NCBI GenBank assembly: GCA_009809945.1
Contig: WTPW01000714.1
Span: forward strand, 1 to 64,000
From: Gigaspora margarita
Taxonomy: Eukaryota; Glomeromycota; Glomeromycetes; Diversisporales; Gigasporaceae
Length of the DNA stretch: 64,000 bases
Reading direction: 5' to 3'
In this document: piece after piece, positions 1 to 11,581 of the stretch
Position numbering within the stretch: position 1 is the stretch's first letter
Layout of the letters: each line of letters starts with the position of its first letter
Made by a program: the position numbers and the translations under genes
Notes under the pieces: generated by a model
The model's input: the letters and a program-made list of their open reading frames with translations, nothing else
The model's database searches: none
Told to the model about the DNA's origin: nothing

Positions 1-180
1 TGAATTTGATTTGATTCAAATATTTGGATTTGAATTTGATTTGAATTTGAATTTTTAATAGTAATTTTCAAATCAAATCAAATATTTGTAAATCATATCA
101 AATTTGGCCAGATTTGAATTTTATCAAATCAAATATAGTCAAATTTGAATTTGAATTTGATTAAATATTTGATTCAAATA
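1..180. repeat. A+T-rich simple repeat (GAATTTGATTT-like)
   Basis: This stretch is built from permutations of gaatttgattt and its complement atcaaat, with no codon structure. It is seen directly as low-complexity sequence. It may be the decayed end of an element that starts left of the window. Confidence 0.75.
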
Positions 181-199
181 TTTGAAGATCAAATCAATT

Positions 200-930
200 G
201 CGGAACCCTACTACTGTCCCAACTCTAACTTTACTGTGCTACCTGTTCCAAGTCTCAAATTTAACTCTACTAAGCTATCTGTTCCAAATCTAACTCTACC
301 ATATTATCCTATCCCAAATCTACTATGCGAATCTAATTCTATTATACTACTTATCCTGAATCTAATTCTACCATGCTACTTGTCTCAAATCTAATTTTAC
401 TGTGCTACTTATCCTGAATCTAATTTTACCGTGCTGCTTGCTCTAAATCTAATTCTACCATGCTATTTGTCCCGAATCTAATTCTACTGTTCTACTTGTC
501 CTTGTCCCAAATCTAATTCTACTGTGCTATTTATCTTGAAACTAATTCTATTGTATTATTTATCCTGAATCTAATTCTACTGTGCTACTTGTCTTGAATC
601 CAATTCGACTATACTACTTGTTTTGAATCTAATTCTACCATACTACTTGTTCCAAATCTAATTCTACTATACTACTTGTCCGAATCTAATTCTACTATAC
701 TACTTGTCCCAAATCTTATTCTACCATACTGCTTGTCCTGAATCTATTTCTACTGTGCTATTTGTTCTNGATCTAACTCTATCNTGCTACTTGTCNCAAA
801 NCTAACTNTACNATGCCACTTGTTCCAAATATAACTACTGTGCTACTTATTCCGAATCTAACTACTGTACTACTTGTTCTAAACATAACATGCTACTTGT
901 CTCATCTAATTACTGTGCTACTTGTTCCGG
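200..930. repeat. 29-bp minisatellite, about 24 units
   Basis: A unit of about 29 bp (core ctaattctactgtgctactt, then gtcccgaat) repeats head to tail for about 730 bp with frequent point variation and occasional length change. Several Ns between 769 and 811 mark assembly uncertainty inside the array. A short open frame crosses its start only because the unit is poor in stop codons in one frame; I see no protein there. Confidence 0.9.
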
Positions 931-1034
931 CTACTAGTCCAGTTGCTAGTTATTGTGTACTATATATATAATTATTATAATATTAAACATTGTGATTTAT
1001 ATATCAATATAAATATAATATTGGTGATTGGAAG

Positions 1035-1140
1035 GGTGGGCGATTGGCTAAATTTAAATTTATATAATGATCTGCATTGTGCATATTGTTTACTTGTTTA
1101 CATTTTTTTAACCAATCAAATCGAATGTTCACCATGCTGG
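1035..1140. repeat. Dispersed ~100-bp repeat, copy 1
   Basis: The sequence around gattggctaaatttaaattt, through gtttacttgtttacattttt to ccaccatgct-like bases, recurs at 9240-9345 in the same orientation with roughly 90 percent identity by eye. The two copies bracket the 8-kb repeat cluster. It could be a shared promoter or element edge; I see no ORF. Confidence 0.7.
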
Positions 1141-1199
1141 ATCAAGCAAGATCTTTGGATTTATAAAACTGATTATTATGATTCGTAAGAAATGAGATT

Positions 1200-1611
1200 A
1201 ATATCCAGTGACCTAGAATAAAAAAAAAAGTTGATTTAATATCTTTAAATGAACGTTCAAAAGCTATAAATAACATGTCCTTATACCAATAAGACATTAT
1301 ATAGAGCTTTGTTCCTAATTTGAAATTGAAATTAACGGTAAAGTTAAAATATTTTACCTGGAATGTGCGTTCCTTACTGAGTAAAGTTGCTTGTTTAAAT
1401 ATTAAAGAAAATTTTTTATTTGAATAGCCGATCTTACAGGTAATGTTTTATTAAATTTAAAGATCAAAAGTTGTTTTTTTAAAAAATATAGTATAGTTTG
1501 TTATAAGGTTAAGATGACATTTTAGTCATTTGCTATAATTGATCGCTATCGTACAACCATATAAAATTTTTACCCTTGATCTGCGATTTACCACTTAATG
1601 ATTTTTAAATT
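1200..1611. other. Intergenic, nothing recognised
   Basis: A+T-rich sequence without an ORF of note, terminal inverted repeats or RNA-like structure that I can identify. Confidence 0.6.
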
Positions 1612-2460
1612 GCAAGAATATGAACTTAAAGAAATGGAGATTTGAAGCTTCATTTATTTTCTTTATTTAGTTTGTTTACATTTTTGTTTTTTGTTTGTTC
1701 TTTTTTTTACTTATTTTTTAATTTTATTTTATTTTATTTATTTCTTACTTTCTTCAGAACTTTGCAAGAAAACAATCTAACTTTTCTAGCACTTTACAAG
1801 AACACCAACTTTAAAAATACCAACTCTAACTTCTCTGGCACTTTGCAAGAAAAACTAGACTTTTCCAGCAATTTGCAAAAATACCAACATTTTTAAAAAG
1901 TGGTTTTTTTTATTTTTTCACTTTTCTACTATTTTTAGGAAGTATTTAAAAAAAAAGCAAAACGAAAGTAATAGCTAAAACAAAAGAAATAGCTGAAACG
2001 AAACGATAGTTAAAACAAAAAAGTAAAATAATAGCTAACTGCAAAGTGAGTGAAAATAAGTGTGTAGGGCTAGTTTTTTATAAAATTATATTCAACAAAG
2101 TGTAAAAGTATTTTAAATACTGTTTTTTTTTATTTTTGTTTTTGTTTTTTTTTGGTTTCATTTTTTTTCATCATTTTTTTCATTTTTTTGTATAATAATA
2201 TGTAATAAAATATGTTATATTGAATAAAAATGTATATTTAATTTTAAAATAAATTTAAAATATATCTATTATATAATAATACAAATGTGTGTAACTGTTT
2301 GCTTTTTTTCAGATCAGTCTGAATAGCGAAAAATTTACAGAACACAATCTGCTTTTTTTTTAAACACGGGAACATAATCTGTTTTTTTACAAATGTGTGT
2401 AACTGGTTGCTTTTTTCCGGATCAGTCCGAATAATAAAAAATTTATGGAACATGTAATAC
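1612..2460 (+). mobile_element. Fragment of the TACATYAGC TIR-element family
   Basis: This segment matches the inside of the complete element at 49610-51405 (its part 50465-50880) in the same orientation. Shared landmarks are gcttcatttattttctttat, repeated ctttgcaagaa blocks, and atagctaactg followed by gtgtagggctagtttttt. Both terminal repeats are missing here, so it is a truncated copy. T-rich reading frames across it are low-complexity artefacts. Confidence 0.65.
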
Positions 2461-2757
2461 GTGACTTTAATCTAATATCTGATATCTGATATCTGATATA
2501 TTAAAATACAAACGTGTACAGAACACATAATATGTACATATTTGTTAAATAAATACCTTCGCGAATCCTATTTATCTAATTATAGTATTAAAATACAAAT
2601 ATGTATAATAGTTGTTTGCATTTATATAACATGATCTCTTGAATATAGATATATAGTATGTACTGTAGTTAGATTTGGACATAGCACAATAGTTAGAATT
2701 AGGATATAACACAATAGTTAGATTTGGGGATATAGAGTAATAGTTAGATTTGGAACA
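2461..2757. repeat. Short tandem motifs (agttagatttgg-type)
   Basis: Repeats of gatatctgatatc and of atagttagatttgggatata-like words occur here. There is no gene. The stretch borders the element end at 2758. Confidence 0.5.
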
Positions 2758-3025
2758 TACATTAGCGAATTATATACGTAATCTTACGTAAGATATTACA
2801 GTCCGTAATATGACAAAAATCTTACATTTGATACGATTTATTACGTAATATATTACGTCATATTACGGTAATATTATGGTTATTATTTCAAAATATTTCA
2901 AAATATATTGCAAATAAAAAAAATGCAAATTACCCTTCTATAGGGGCCGCGTACTTATGCAGATCAATAAACTAATGCGCGCAGGAGGTAATATTTTGAT
3001 ATTTTCATATTGTTTCGCAAAGCAT
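2758..3025 (-). mobile_element. Isolated terminal fragment of a TACATYAGC TIR element
   Basis: It starts with TACATTAGCGAATTATATAC and the subterminal block cttacgtaagatattacag. For about 265 bp it matches the reverse complement of the right end of the 49610-51405 element, including the conserved gcagatcaataaactaatgc block. The match stops near 3025, leaving an end without its partner. Confidence 0.8.
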
Positions 3026-3299
3026 AGCAGACATTCAATTTGATTGGCTTGAAGATCACTGAGTTACACACCATAAAAAAATTTTTTTAAAGTAACTCTT
3101 ACTATGAAAAACTATATCGTCAATTAGCAATTTATGGTTTCACATAATAAAATTTTTTTAAAATATATTATAGTGTTCTTTAGCTCTTTATACGTCTTTT
3201 GTTAAAAAAGACCAGTATAGATCACATATTTTAAAAACCTTTCTTAGTGGAAAGATGATTCAGATTAGAAGACAGAAAAGCATTAGCAAAAGCACTTTG

Positions 3300-4245
3300 C
3301 AAACACTTTGCTGACTTCACTAGTTTACTTCCTTTATTTTTTTTTTAAATAAAATCGAAGAGAACTTCTCTTCTTGTATCTTCCTTTATTGAAGTAAATT
3401 TATTCATTTATATACATTTAGATTTAATAGAAGACACACTAATGTGTTACCTAGCACATTAACGTGCTATCTAATATGCTACATGCTAACATGTTTAAGA
3501 TGGTGATTGATTAAAAATTTATCTATTTAATTGTTTTTTTATTATTATGCTTTTTTTTTATTGCAAGAACTAATTTATTTTTCTGTTCTTTAGACTATCT
3601 GTGCAAATCCTTGCTTTTGATCGGGCATACCTTTTCATATTATAGCTATTAAGGAGGTAGAGTATATGCATTTATCCGATTTAACTCTAATAGTTACTGG
3701 AAGATAAGTTTTTGATTTACTCAAGTAAAGGTTTCTTCAGCCTATACTAGCTTACTCCCTTTATTTTTCTTTAAGTAAAATCAAAGAGAACTTCTCTTAT
3801 TGTACAGTATCTTCCTTTATTGAAATCAAATTTATTCATTTATATATGTTGCAATTTAAGTAGATTTGGAATTTTCTAGTTAAATTAAAGGCGTGCATAT
3901 AAAAAACTCAACCCGGTAATTTCAAATCTACTTAGATTCCGTTTTCATTTACAACATATATATTTAGATTTTTGATCTATTTAATTTTTCTTTTTATTAT
4001 TATACTTTTTTTTATTACAAAAATTAATTTATTTTTTCCTGTTCTTTAGGCTATTTGTACAAATCCTTACTTTTAATCAAGCATACCTTTTCATATTGTA
4101 ACTTTAATTGTTACTGGAAGATAAGTTTTTGATTTATTCAAATAAGGTCTTTTTAGCCTATACTAGCTTACTTCCTTTATTTTTTTTAAAGTAAAATTGA
4201 AGGGAACTTCTCTTCTCATATCTCCCTTTATTGACGATCGATTTT
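3300..4245. repeat. Degenerate tandem repeat, ~415-440 bp period, about 2.3 copies
   Basis: The block cctttattttttttttaaat followed by gagaacttctctt and tcttcctttattgaa occurs near 3325, 3760 and 4175. The preceding block gttactggaagataagtttt, with catacctttt upstream, occurs near 3695 and 4120. This defines a diverged tandem array. No coding sequence is seen. Confidence 0.75.
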
Positions 4246-5112
4246 TGTGCCTTCAAAATTGTCTTCTACTTTATTTTTATAACGAGTAGAGAGTTTTTTT
4301 TGCTTGGAGTTGAAAAAGGCAAAGTAAGTACATTTTTGAATGTCTTTGAGGCAGTTGTCGGGGAGTTGTGAAAGTTGAGAATGGTTAATTTTCATCGATC
4401 TAACCATAATTACTCATGATAACATTTATTATTTTTAATATTACTAGAAAATAAAAGAAACTTGCTTAAAGAAGCTTACAAAGTACTTGCTGACGCCAAT
4501 AGTGCACCAATATGGTGCACCATCTGGCACGCTAATATAATATGAAGCAAAAGTGGTGAGCCAATAATATTAGAGTTTACTTTATATTAGAATGTATGGG
4601 AATTACAACAGATAGAACTTCTAAAGGATATTTAGTTTTGTCTAATGGCTTAATACATCAGCAAAAAAAAATATGCATAAACCTCCGCAAGTTTTTACGC
4701 TTGTGTAAACTTACGAAAACTTACGATTAGTACAGAGGATTATGTAGGGGTAATAATTACGCAAGTTTACGCTATAGTAACTACGGAGTATTACGCAGGT
4801 GTAATAATTACGAACATTTACGGCATAGTAAATTTGAAATTGATATACATCAATTACTAACCGGTTAGATATATATCGCCTGAACGTTTTACAGGTTTTC
4901 GCAAGTTTTCGCAAGTTTTCGCAATTTATTATAAAATTTTTTTTTATTATAAATTATTTTAAATAACAATAAATATACAATATTCGCAAGTTTTCGCAAT
5001 TTAATATAAAATTTTATTTTATTTATTATATATTATATTTTAAATATTACATATTTTATTATATATTATTATAAAAAAAAATGACAAAAAATAGAACGAA
5101 ACCAAAAAAAAA

Positions 5113-5720
5113 ATAACGAAAAAAAATGAAAACAAAAAAAACAAACTATTATATTCGCTTATATTCGCTTATATTCGCTCATATTCGCTACTTCTTGCAA
5201 AGTGCCGGAGAAGTTAGAATTTGTGTTCTTGTAAAGTGCCGGAATAGTTACGTCGTTTTCTTGCAAAGTTCTGAAGTAAAAAAAAAGAAAACAAACAAAA
5301 ACAAAAAACGAAACCAAAAAATAACGAAAAAAATGAAAACGAAAAAAAATAAACTATTATATTTGCTTATATTCGCCCATATTCGCTTATATTCGTACAT
5401 ATTCGCTACTTCTTGCGAAGTGCCNGAGAAGTTGGAATTGGTGTTCTTGTAAAGTGCTAGAATAGTTACGTTGTTTTCTTGCAAAGTTCTGAAAGAAGTA
5501 AGGAATAAATAAAATAAAATAAAATTAAAAAAAATAAGTAAAAAAAAAAGAACAAAAAACAAAAAACGAAACTGAATAAAATAACGAAAATAAAATGAAA
5601 ACGAAAAAAATAAACTATTACATTTGCTTATATTCGCTCTTCTTTGCTTATATTCGCACATATTCGCTTATAGTCGCTTATATTCACTACTTTCTAAAAA
5701 AAATAGTAAAGAAGTAAAAA
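5113..5720. repeat. Internal tandem repeat, 210-260-bp units x ~3, with 11-bp subrepeats
   Basis: Units begin near 5113, 5324 and 5583 with aacgaaaaaaatgaaaac, then runs of tattcgcttat, then cttcttgcaaagtgcc and cttgcaaagttctgaa. The array lies inside the TIR element. Its longest open frames, on both strands, are made of this repeat and are not credible genes. Confidence 0.85.
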
Positions 5721-5739
5721 AAAAACTATTTCTCAGAAG

Positions 5740-6040
5740 TGTTAGTGTTATACCACCCTGTACAAATGCAAGAGAAACGAGAAAATTACCAATACGACCC
5801 CTAACGAGCGCAAGAGAATGAACAAGACCACCCTGTACAAATGCAAGAGAAACGAGCAAGACCACCCCATACGAATGCAAGAGAAGAAAAACAAATAGAC
5901 CACCCACAACAATACCATCTACAAGAACACTGAGAGAGATAAAGCTATTCCACAAGAACAACAATGACACCAGCTAACGACAATACCAACAACAACACCA
6001 ACAACAACACCAACTACAACACACCAACTAGAACAACAAC
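5740..6040. repeat. Short tandem block and (CAACAACAC) microsatellite
   Basis: Two to three copies of accaccctgtacaaatgcaa with agagaaacgag are followed by an acaacaccaacaacaac tract. A short frame here encodes an N/T-rich peptide that reflects the microsatellite. Confidence 0.75.
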
Positions 6041-8093
6041 AATGTGTTGCCTTGCGCAAGGTGTCAGAAAGTCGCTAGATTTCTTGCAAAGTGTCAAAAA
6101 GTGTTTATGTAGAAATAAAATAAAAAAAATTAATAAAGAAAAAAAATACAAAAAAAATGAAAAAACAAATGAAACAAACCGATACTAAACGAAAGGAAAC
6201 AAAAGGAAACAAAAGGAAACGAAATAAAACAAAAAATTGATAGAAGATCTAAATTATAAATAAAAAAAAATAAATAGATCTAATCTGATCTTGTACTACG
6301 ATTATCAAAACATTTCGAAACATTTTGAAAATATTAGTCAAACGCATCCTTGGTATGACCCAGGCTACAGATCTACTGATCCAGCTTGGTTTCTCAGTCC
6401 TAAAATATTTNGAANCATTTNGAAAATATAGTCCAATNTGCNCTTGGTATAATTAGNTTACAAACCAGTTCGAACCATTTCGAAACTACTAATGAATACA
6501 ATAAAACAATTATGCGTTATATATCGCATATAATCAATACAAAAATTGGAAAAAGGAAAATGACTGTATTCTTACAGTTCGTCAGAAAAATCGTAAATTT
6601 ACGTAAAATTTTTATGTAAATTTATGATTTTCTTACATACCATAAGAAAATTGTAAAGTTACATAAAATTTTTACATAAATTTACAATTTTTTTACACAC
6701 TATAAGAAAATCGTAAATTTACGTAAAAATTTTATGTAAATTTACAATTTTCTTACGTACTGTAAGACTTACATAGTTTTACACTAAATCCTACGTAAGT
6801 TTACGATTTTTTTACATATCGTAAAAACTTGCGCAAGATTACGCATATATAAATTTGCTAATGTAGTAATCTATTATAGTAAGTTAACTGTAACGATAAG
6901 TTAAGTTATATTAATTCAACCGATCTGAGAGTTTCCGATATAATAGTGAATGAATATAAATCACGGGCATGATCAAGTTAAAAAATAAAAAAATTCTAAA
7001 ATTGTTTGAAACATAAGTTTAGAGCAATATAACAAGATGTAATAGGTGTAAATTTATATCCCTAGNACAATGTGTTGCCTTGCGCAAGGTGTCAGAAAGT
7101 CGCTAGATTTCTTGCAAAGTGTCAAAAAGTGTTTATGTAGAAATAAAATAAAAAAAATTAATAAAGAAAAAAAATACAAAAAAAATGAAAAAACAAATGA
7201 AACAAACCGATACTAAACGAAAGGAAACAAAAGGAAACAAAAGGAAACGAAATAAAACAAAAAATTGATAGAAGATCTAAATTATAAATAAAAAAAAATA
7301 AATAGATCTAATCTGATCTTGTACTACGATTATCAAAACATTTCGAAACATTTTGAAAATATTAGTCAAACGCATCCTTGGTATGACCCAGGCTACAGAT
7401 CTACTGATCCAGCTTGGTTTCTCAGTCCTAAAATATTTCGAACCATTTCGAAAATATAGTCCAATGTGCGCTTGGTATAATTAGATTACAAACCAGTTCG
7501 AACCATTTCGAAACTACTAATGAATACAATAAAACAATTATGCGTTATATATCGCATATAATCAATACAAAAATTGGAAAAAGGAAAATGACTGTATTCT
7601 TACAGTTCGTCAGAAAAATCGTAAATTTACATAAAATTTTTATGTAAATTTATGATTTTCTTACATACCATAAGAAAATTGTAAAGTTACATAAAATTTT
7701 TACATAAATTTACAATTTTTTTACACACTATAAGAAAATCGTAAATTTACGTAAAAATTTTATGTAAATTTACAATTTTCTTACNTACTGTNAGACTTAC
7801 ATANTTTTACACTAAATCCTACNTAAGTTTACNATTTTTTTANATANNGTAAAAACTTGCGCAAGATTACGCATATATAAATTTGCTAATGTAGTAATCT
7901 ATTATAGTAAGTTAACTGTAACGATAAGTTAAGTTATATTAATTCAACCGATCTGAGAGTTTCCGATATAATAGTGAATGAATATAAATCACGGGCATGA
8001 TCAAGTTAAAAAATAAAAAAATTCTAAAATTGTTTGAAACATAAGTTTAGAGCAATATAACAAGATGTAATAGGTGTAAATTTATATCCCTAG
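6039..8093. repeat. 1,027-bp tandem duplication joined by a single N
   Basis: Bases 6039-7065 and 7067-8093 are almost identical; by eye I see only about one clear substitution (near 6601/7629) besides Ns. The first copy ends with ccctag, then one N at 7066, and the second copy starts at once. Each copy carries the right end of the TIR element (ending at 6865 and 7893). A single N at the exact joint favours two overlapping contig ends that were abutted rather than merged, though a recent real duplication is possible. Confidence 0.92.
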
Positions 8094-8440
8094 AGGTAAA
8101 ATAAGTTGTTAGCTAGTAATATGATATAGTGGTGCACCCAATGGTGCATCATGCATCCAATAGCACATCATAAAGTGTGATAAATATAATATTTATTGTT
8201 AGAACCCAAACCTATTAAAGAATTAATACATAAATAAATTATTGGCAAAGCTATCTTTATTAAAAACCATTAAAAAATAACTACATGTATCATGCTAAAA
8301 TATTCCTAAAACAACCATCTAATTATTAACGATTTAAGCACTCTAACCCAAATCATCTAACTACTACTGATTTAGCTAATCTAACCATCTAACTACTAAC
8401 AATTTAACCACCCTAACCTATAATATTCGCACAACAGATA
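8094..8440. other. Intergenic, short repeats only
   Basis: Contains ggtgcacc and gcatcatgcatcc palindromic words (also near 4505) and a run of ctaaccatctaactactaac. No gene is seen. Confidence 0.5.
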
Positions 8441-8445
8441 ACGAT

Positions 8446-9058
8446 ACCAACCAGAGCAACATCCTTGGGCATACGTGAGAGAAAGGAGCGTTATTTGACT
8501 TGTACACAGGCAAAAAAAAAAAACTAACAACAAAATTCATCAGTAGCAGTAACAAACCGTACTATTGACAAAATCCTCAAGATCACCATAATATCGCAAA
8601 AAAATGACACCAACTAGAGCAACATCCTTGGGTACTACATAAGAGAAAAAAAAGGAACATTAGTTGACTCATACATGGCCGAAAAAAAGAAATCTAAACA
8701 AAATTCACTATTAGCAGCGATGAACTGTACTACTGATGAAATCCTCAAGACCACCAAAAACATGACACCAACCAAGTATCATCCTTGGGAGCTACATGAG
8801 AGAAAGAAAGGAGCATTAGTTGACTTGTACACAAATAAAAAAAAGGCAAAATCCGCTATCAGCAGCAACGAACTATACTACCAATGAAATCTTCAAGACC
8901 ACTATATTGCTGCAAAGAAGCAACACCAACCAGAGCGCTATATAAGAAAAAGAAAGAAGCGTTAGTTGATTTGTACATAGGCGAAAAAAAGAATCCTAAC
9001 GACAAAATTCGCTACAATAGTAGCAACGAACCGTACTACTGATGAAATCCTCAAGACT
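8446..9058. repeat. ~160-bp tandem array, ~3.9 diverged units
   Basis: Units start near 8446, 8608, 8767 and 8925 with accaaccagagcaacatcct-like sequence. Each continues with gagaaa...ggagc.ttagttgac, ttgtacacagg, an A-run and accgtactactgatgaaatc. Spacings of 162, 159 and 158 bp are not all multiples of three, and only one unit is open over much of its length (8675-8887). I therefore treat it as a decayed satellite, possibly derived from a repeat-containing coding sequence, and not as a gene. Confidence 0.85.
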
Positions 9059-9239
9059 ATGTATTTGAACCCACTACGTTGATAATCTTGAATTTAAAAA
9101 TTTTTTTAATATTTAAATTTTATTGGCCAATCCTTATAGCACGTGGAACAATCTGGAAAAAGTTTAGAACAACCCGACAGATGATCATCACCAAATAAGG
9201 TATGATCTGCAATAGCCCATTATGCTTTTTTTGTTAGCC

Positions 9240-9345
9240 AATTAGATGAACGGTTGATCTAAATTTATATAATGATCTACATCATACATATTGTTTACTT
9301 GTTTACATTTTTTTAACCAATTAAAACGAATGTCCACTATGCTCT
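9240..9345. repeat. Dispersed ~100-bp repeat, copy 2
   Basis: Same sequence as 1035-1140 in the same orientation, including gtttacttgtttacattttt and ttaaccaat. See copy 1. Confidence 0.7.
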
Positions 9346-9358
9346 GTAGGCCTTGGTA

Positions 9359-9542
9359 CAGTCTACTCCCGCTATAGTCACACTGTTTGGCAGAAACTTG
9401 ACGTGACTATAGCGAGAGAAACATAATAATAGTCACATCATGTGATTATAGCGAGAGTTAATTTTATATTACTGCAAATGATTGGTATATAGTCTCAAGA
9501 AAATGTGACTATTTCGGATGTGACTATTGCGGGAGTAGACTG
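9359..9542. mobile_element. pogo/mariner-like MITE, 184 bp, TA target
   Basis: The ends CAGTCTACTCCCGCTATAGT and (other strand) CAGTCTACTCCCGCAATAGT form good inverted repeats flanked by TA on both sides. The CAGTC tip with a TA duplication is typical of pogo/Tigger and other Tc1/mariner elements. Inner copies of tgactatagcgagag repeat the terminal motif. No coding capacity. Confidence 0.88.
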
Positions 9543-9544
9543 TA

Positions 9545-10395
9545 CACCATCTCAAATGGGAGCCTTTGAGCGCACAAATCCAAGGTACCGGAGAAATGGA
9601 AACCCGTTGGCAAGCCCCGAGTAAGGAGGTAGCAAAGATCTTTAACAGTGCTACCAAAAGCTAGAATATCAGAAACTAGAGCCGGAGAATCGGATGATAA
9701 GATCCTCGAGAAGGGGGTCCACCAACCTGACCGCCGGAGTCGCACCGGAGGAAAAGGATCTATGTTTCGGAAGTAGGTACCAAGGGAAGAAGGCCATATT
9801 GACCCTCCGGGCTATCTGGTTTGGAAGTTTGTGAATCCGGCGTAAGGACCGGTAGGATGGTGAGGTGGATGCTGGGATTGAAGCGAACCTTGCAAAGGCA
9901 GAAGTAGGTAATAGTAGCGGTTCAGGTAACCCCTGGATTGCAAGTATATAGGTAAAGCTGTAGCATAAGTTACCGAAGTGTAGGTGAATATCTGATGGAA
10001 CAAGTACTGCTCTACCAAGTTTCCCCCAAGGATAACAGGACCAGGGTTACCTGGCTGGGTCTAAGAACAATGGATGAGCATCCGGAACTGTCTGACTGAC
10101 CAAGTACCAGGACTGTTCCGGTGATACATGATGGGTTGGCAGGAGGGACATGGATCAGAGGGTTTAAATAGGCAATTCCCGTAGTTGGGTTGCAGGTATG
10201 GCAGCTAGTGTGGAACCTTAGGGCGGACCACTTAAATTAGACACCAAAAGTGTACGTGTGGCTAGTTGGATCCTCATCAATGTAACAAATGCCGGTTGAC
10301 CTCCATGTAGGTTAACCAACGGCCCTAGTATCTTGAATAAAATATCCCAAGTCCCAAGATGGGTACTTTGAAACCAAAAAAAAAAAAAAAAAACN
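9545..10395 (+). mobile_element. GC-rich non-coding segment with poly(A) tail (retroposon-like)
   Basis: For about 830 bp the base composition jumps to near 50 percent G+C in a genome that is mostly A+T. No long ORF exists on either strand. A polyadenylation-like aataaa lies at about 10336, and the segment ends in a run of about 18 A's at 10377 that enters the gap. That architecture suits the 3' part of a LINE, a SINE-like RNA or another reverse-transcribed transcript. I do not recognise the family, and no clear Pol III boxes are seen. Contaminant or foreign sequence is an alternative. Confidence 0.55.
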
Positions 10396-10538
10396 NNNNN
10401 NNNNNNNNNNNNNNNNNNNNNNNNNNNNNNNNNNNNNNNNNNNNNNNNNNNNNNNNNNNNNNNNNNNNNNNNNNNNNNNNNNNNNNNNNNNNNNNNNNNN
10501 NNNNNNNNNNNNNNNNNNNNNNNNNNNNNNNNNNNNNN
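10396..10538. other. Assembly gap (143 N)
   Basis: The gap is flanked by poly(A) on the left and a run of 22 T's on the right, so it is an unresolved homopolymer or inverted junction. Confidence 0.99.
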
Positions 10539-11581
10539 TTTTTTTTTTTTTTTTTTTTTTTATTTATTTATTTGGTTATCAAATTTTAAATGTAACCTAT
10601 TTAAAATTTATTATTTTTATTCACTTTTAATAATATAACATTAAAAGCTTTTATCCACTTTTAAATATAACCTTTTGACCAATATCCACTTTTCAAATAT
10701 AACATTTTTGTAAAAAAGCAACCTTTTTAACCAAAATTTCAATGTAACCTCTATATATATTGTTCGGGGTCCTAGTAAAATATTAATTGGCAAACGCAAT
10801 CTTTTTTTTGATTTACAGAGTATCTTTTTTGATTTATAGAAAAAGCCTGCTTATTTTTTTAATACTAAAATTGAAACTAACTTATATTATACAGCTTTTC
10901 TAATCCTAACAAAAAAAGTGAACCTTTTTTTATGAATCAAAAAGAATGAACCCGTGAATCAAAAAGGATGAATTTACATTTGATTGATTAAATTTTTTAT
11001 ACATTTTTTTTAATTTTTTTATATTAGTACTAATATTTTTAAAATTATATTTCTTAAAACTTAGATTTTCTCTAATAAAAGTTTTAAAAGGCTTAAAACT
11101 AAATACATAGTTTAATAGATCTTATCAAACGATTGAATATATAAAGTTTACATTTTTAGATAAAAATTCTTTACAATTTTAAGTTTATAATAAAAAATTT
11201 GATGCGACTATGGCTGTTCGCACAATATTTATAAATTTTTACTGTTACCTTTTTTTTGTATTATACGAACTATCAGATCAAATTCAATAAATTTTTTTTT
11301 TATTTGAACTTTATATCTATAGAATTCAAATAAAAATTTCGTTAAATTTACAGTATGATCTAATAAAAATTATATCTGCAGTATACTATTAAATAAATTA
11401 GCAAACTTTCAAGCATATAACTTTATTATTACTTTGACAAATTTAAAGCAAACTTAATTTGATAAGCGTACGTTAGAAAAATATATATATATATATTTAA
11501 CCGTAAATTCCTTTGCATAACTAAATCATATGCTAAACCAAACATAGGGTTAATTTATTTTGGTTGTTTGATAACCGTGAA
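10539..11581. other. A+T-rich intergenic with one MITE end
   Basis: After the poly(T) run come several aatgtaacct / aatataacc words. The tip GGGGTCCTA ends at 10774 and matches the terminal repeat of the AGGACCCC family (24233, 59818, 61412); its left partner is probably in or left of the gap. The rest (10775-11581) holds nothing I recognise beyond A+T-rich sequence downstream of the tcd gene. Confidence 0.5.

Larger units (their letters stand above)
4654..6865 (-). mobile_element. Non-autonomous TIR element, TACATYAGC family, ~2.2 kb
   Basis: The left end reads TACATCAGCAAAAAAAAATA then cctccgcaagtttttacg. The right end, read on the other strand, is TACATTAGCAAATTTATATA then cttgcgcaagttttta. 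These form imperfect inverted repeats of about 45 bp, and TA flanks each CATYAGC tip. The interior holds satellites (5113-5700), a CAA-rich tract (5740-6040) and subterminal repeats of gtaaatttacgtaaaattt (6590-6800). No transposase is visible, so mobilisation would need a partner element. The superfamily is not assigned; a TA target would fit Tc1/mariner-like or other TA-using transposases. Confidence 0.75.

Noticed and set aside
200-930. CRISPR-like array
   Set aside because: Units are contiguous and diverged with no spacers; this is a eukaryotic minisatellite.
5126-5661. Open frames of 108 and 137 codons on both strands
   Set aside because: Both are translations of the tandem repeat inside the TIR element; they are F- or K-rich and change with unit number.
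10359-10589. 76-codon frame across the gap
   Set aside because: It consists of poly-K, Ns and poly-F.
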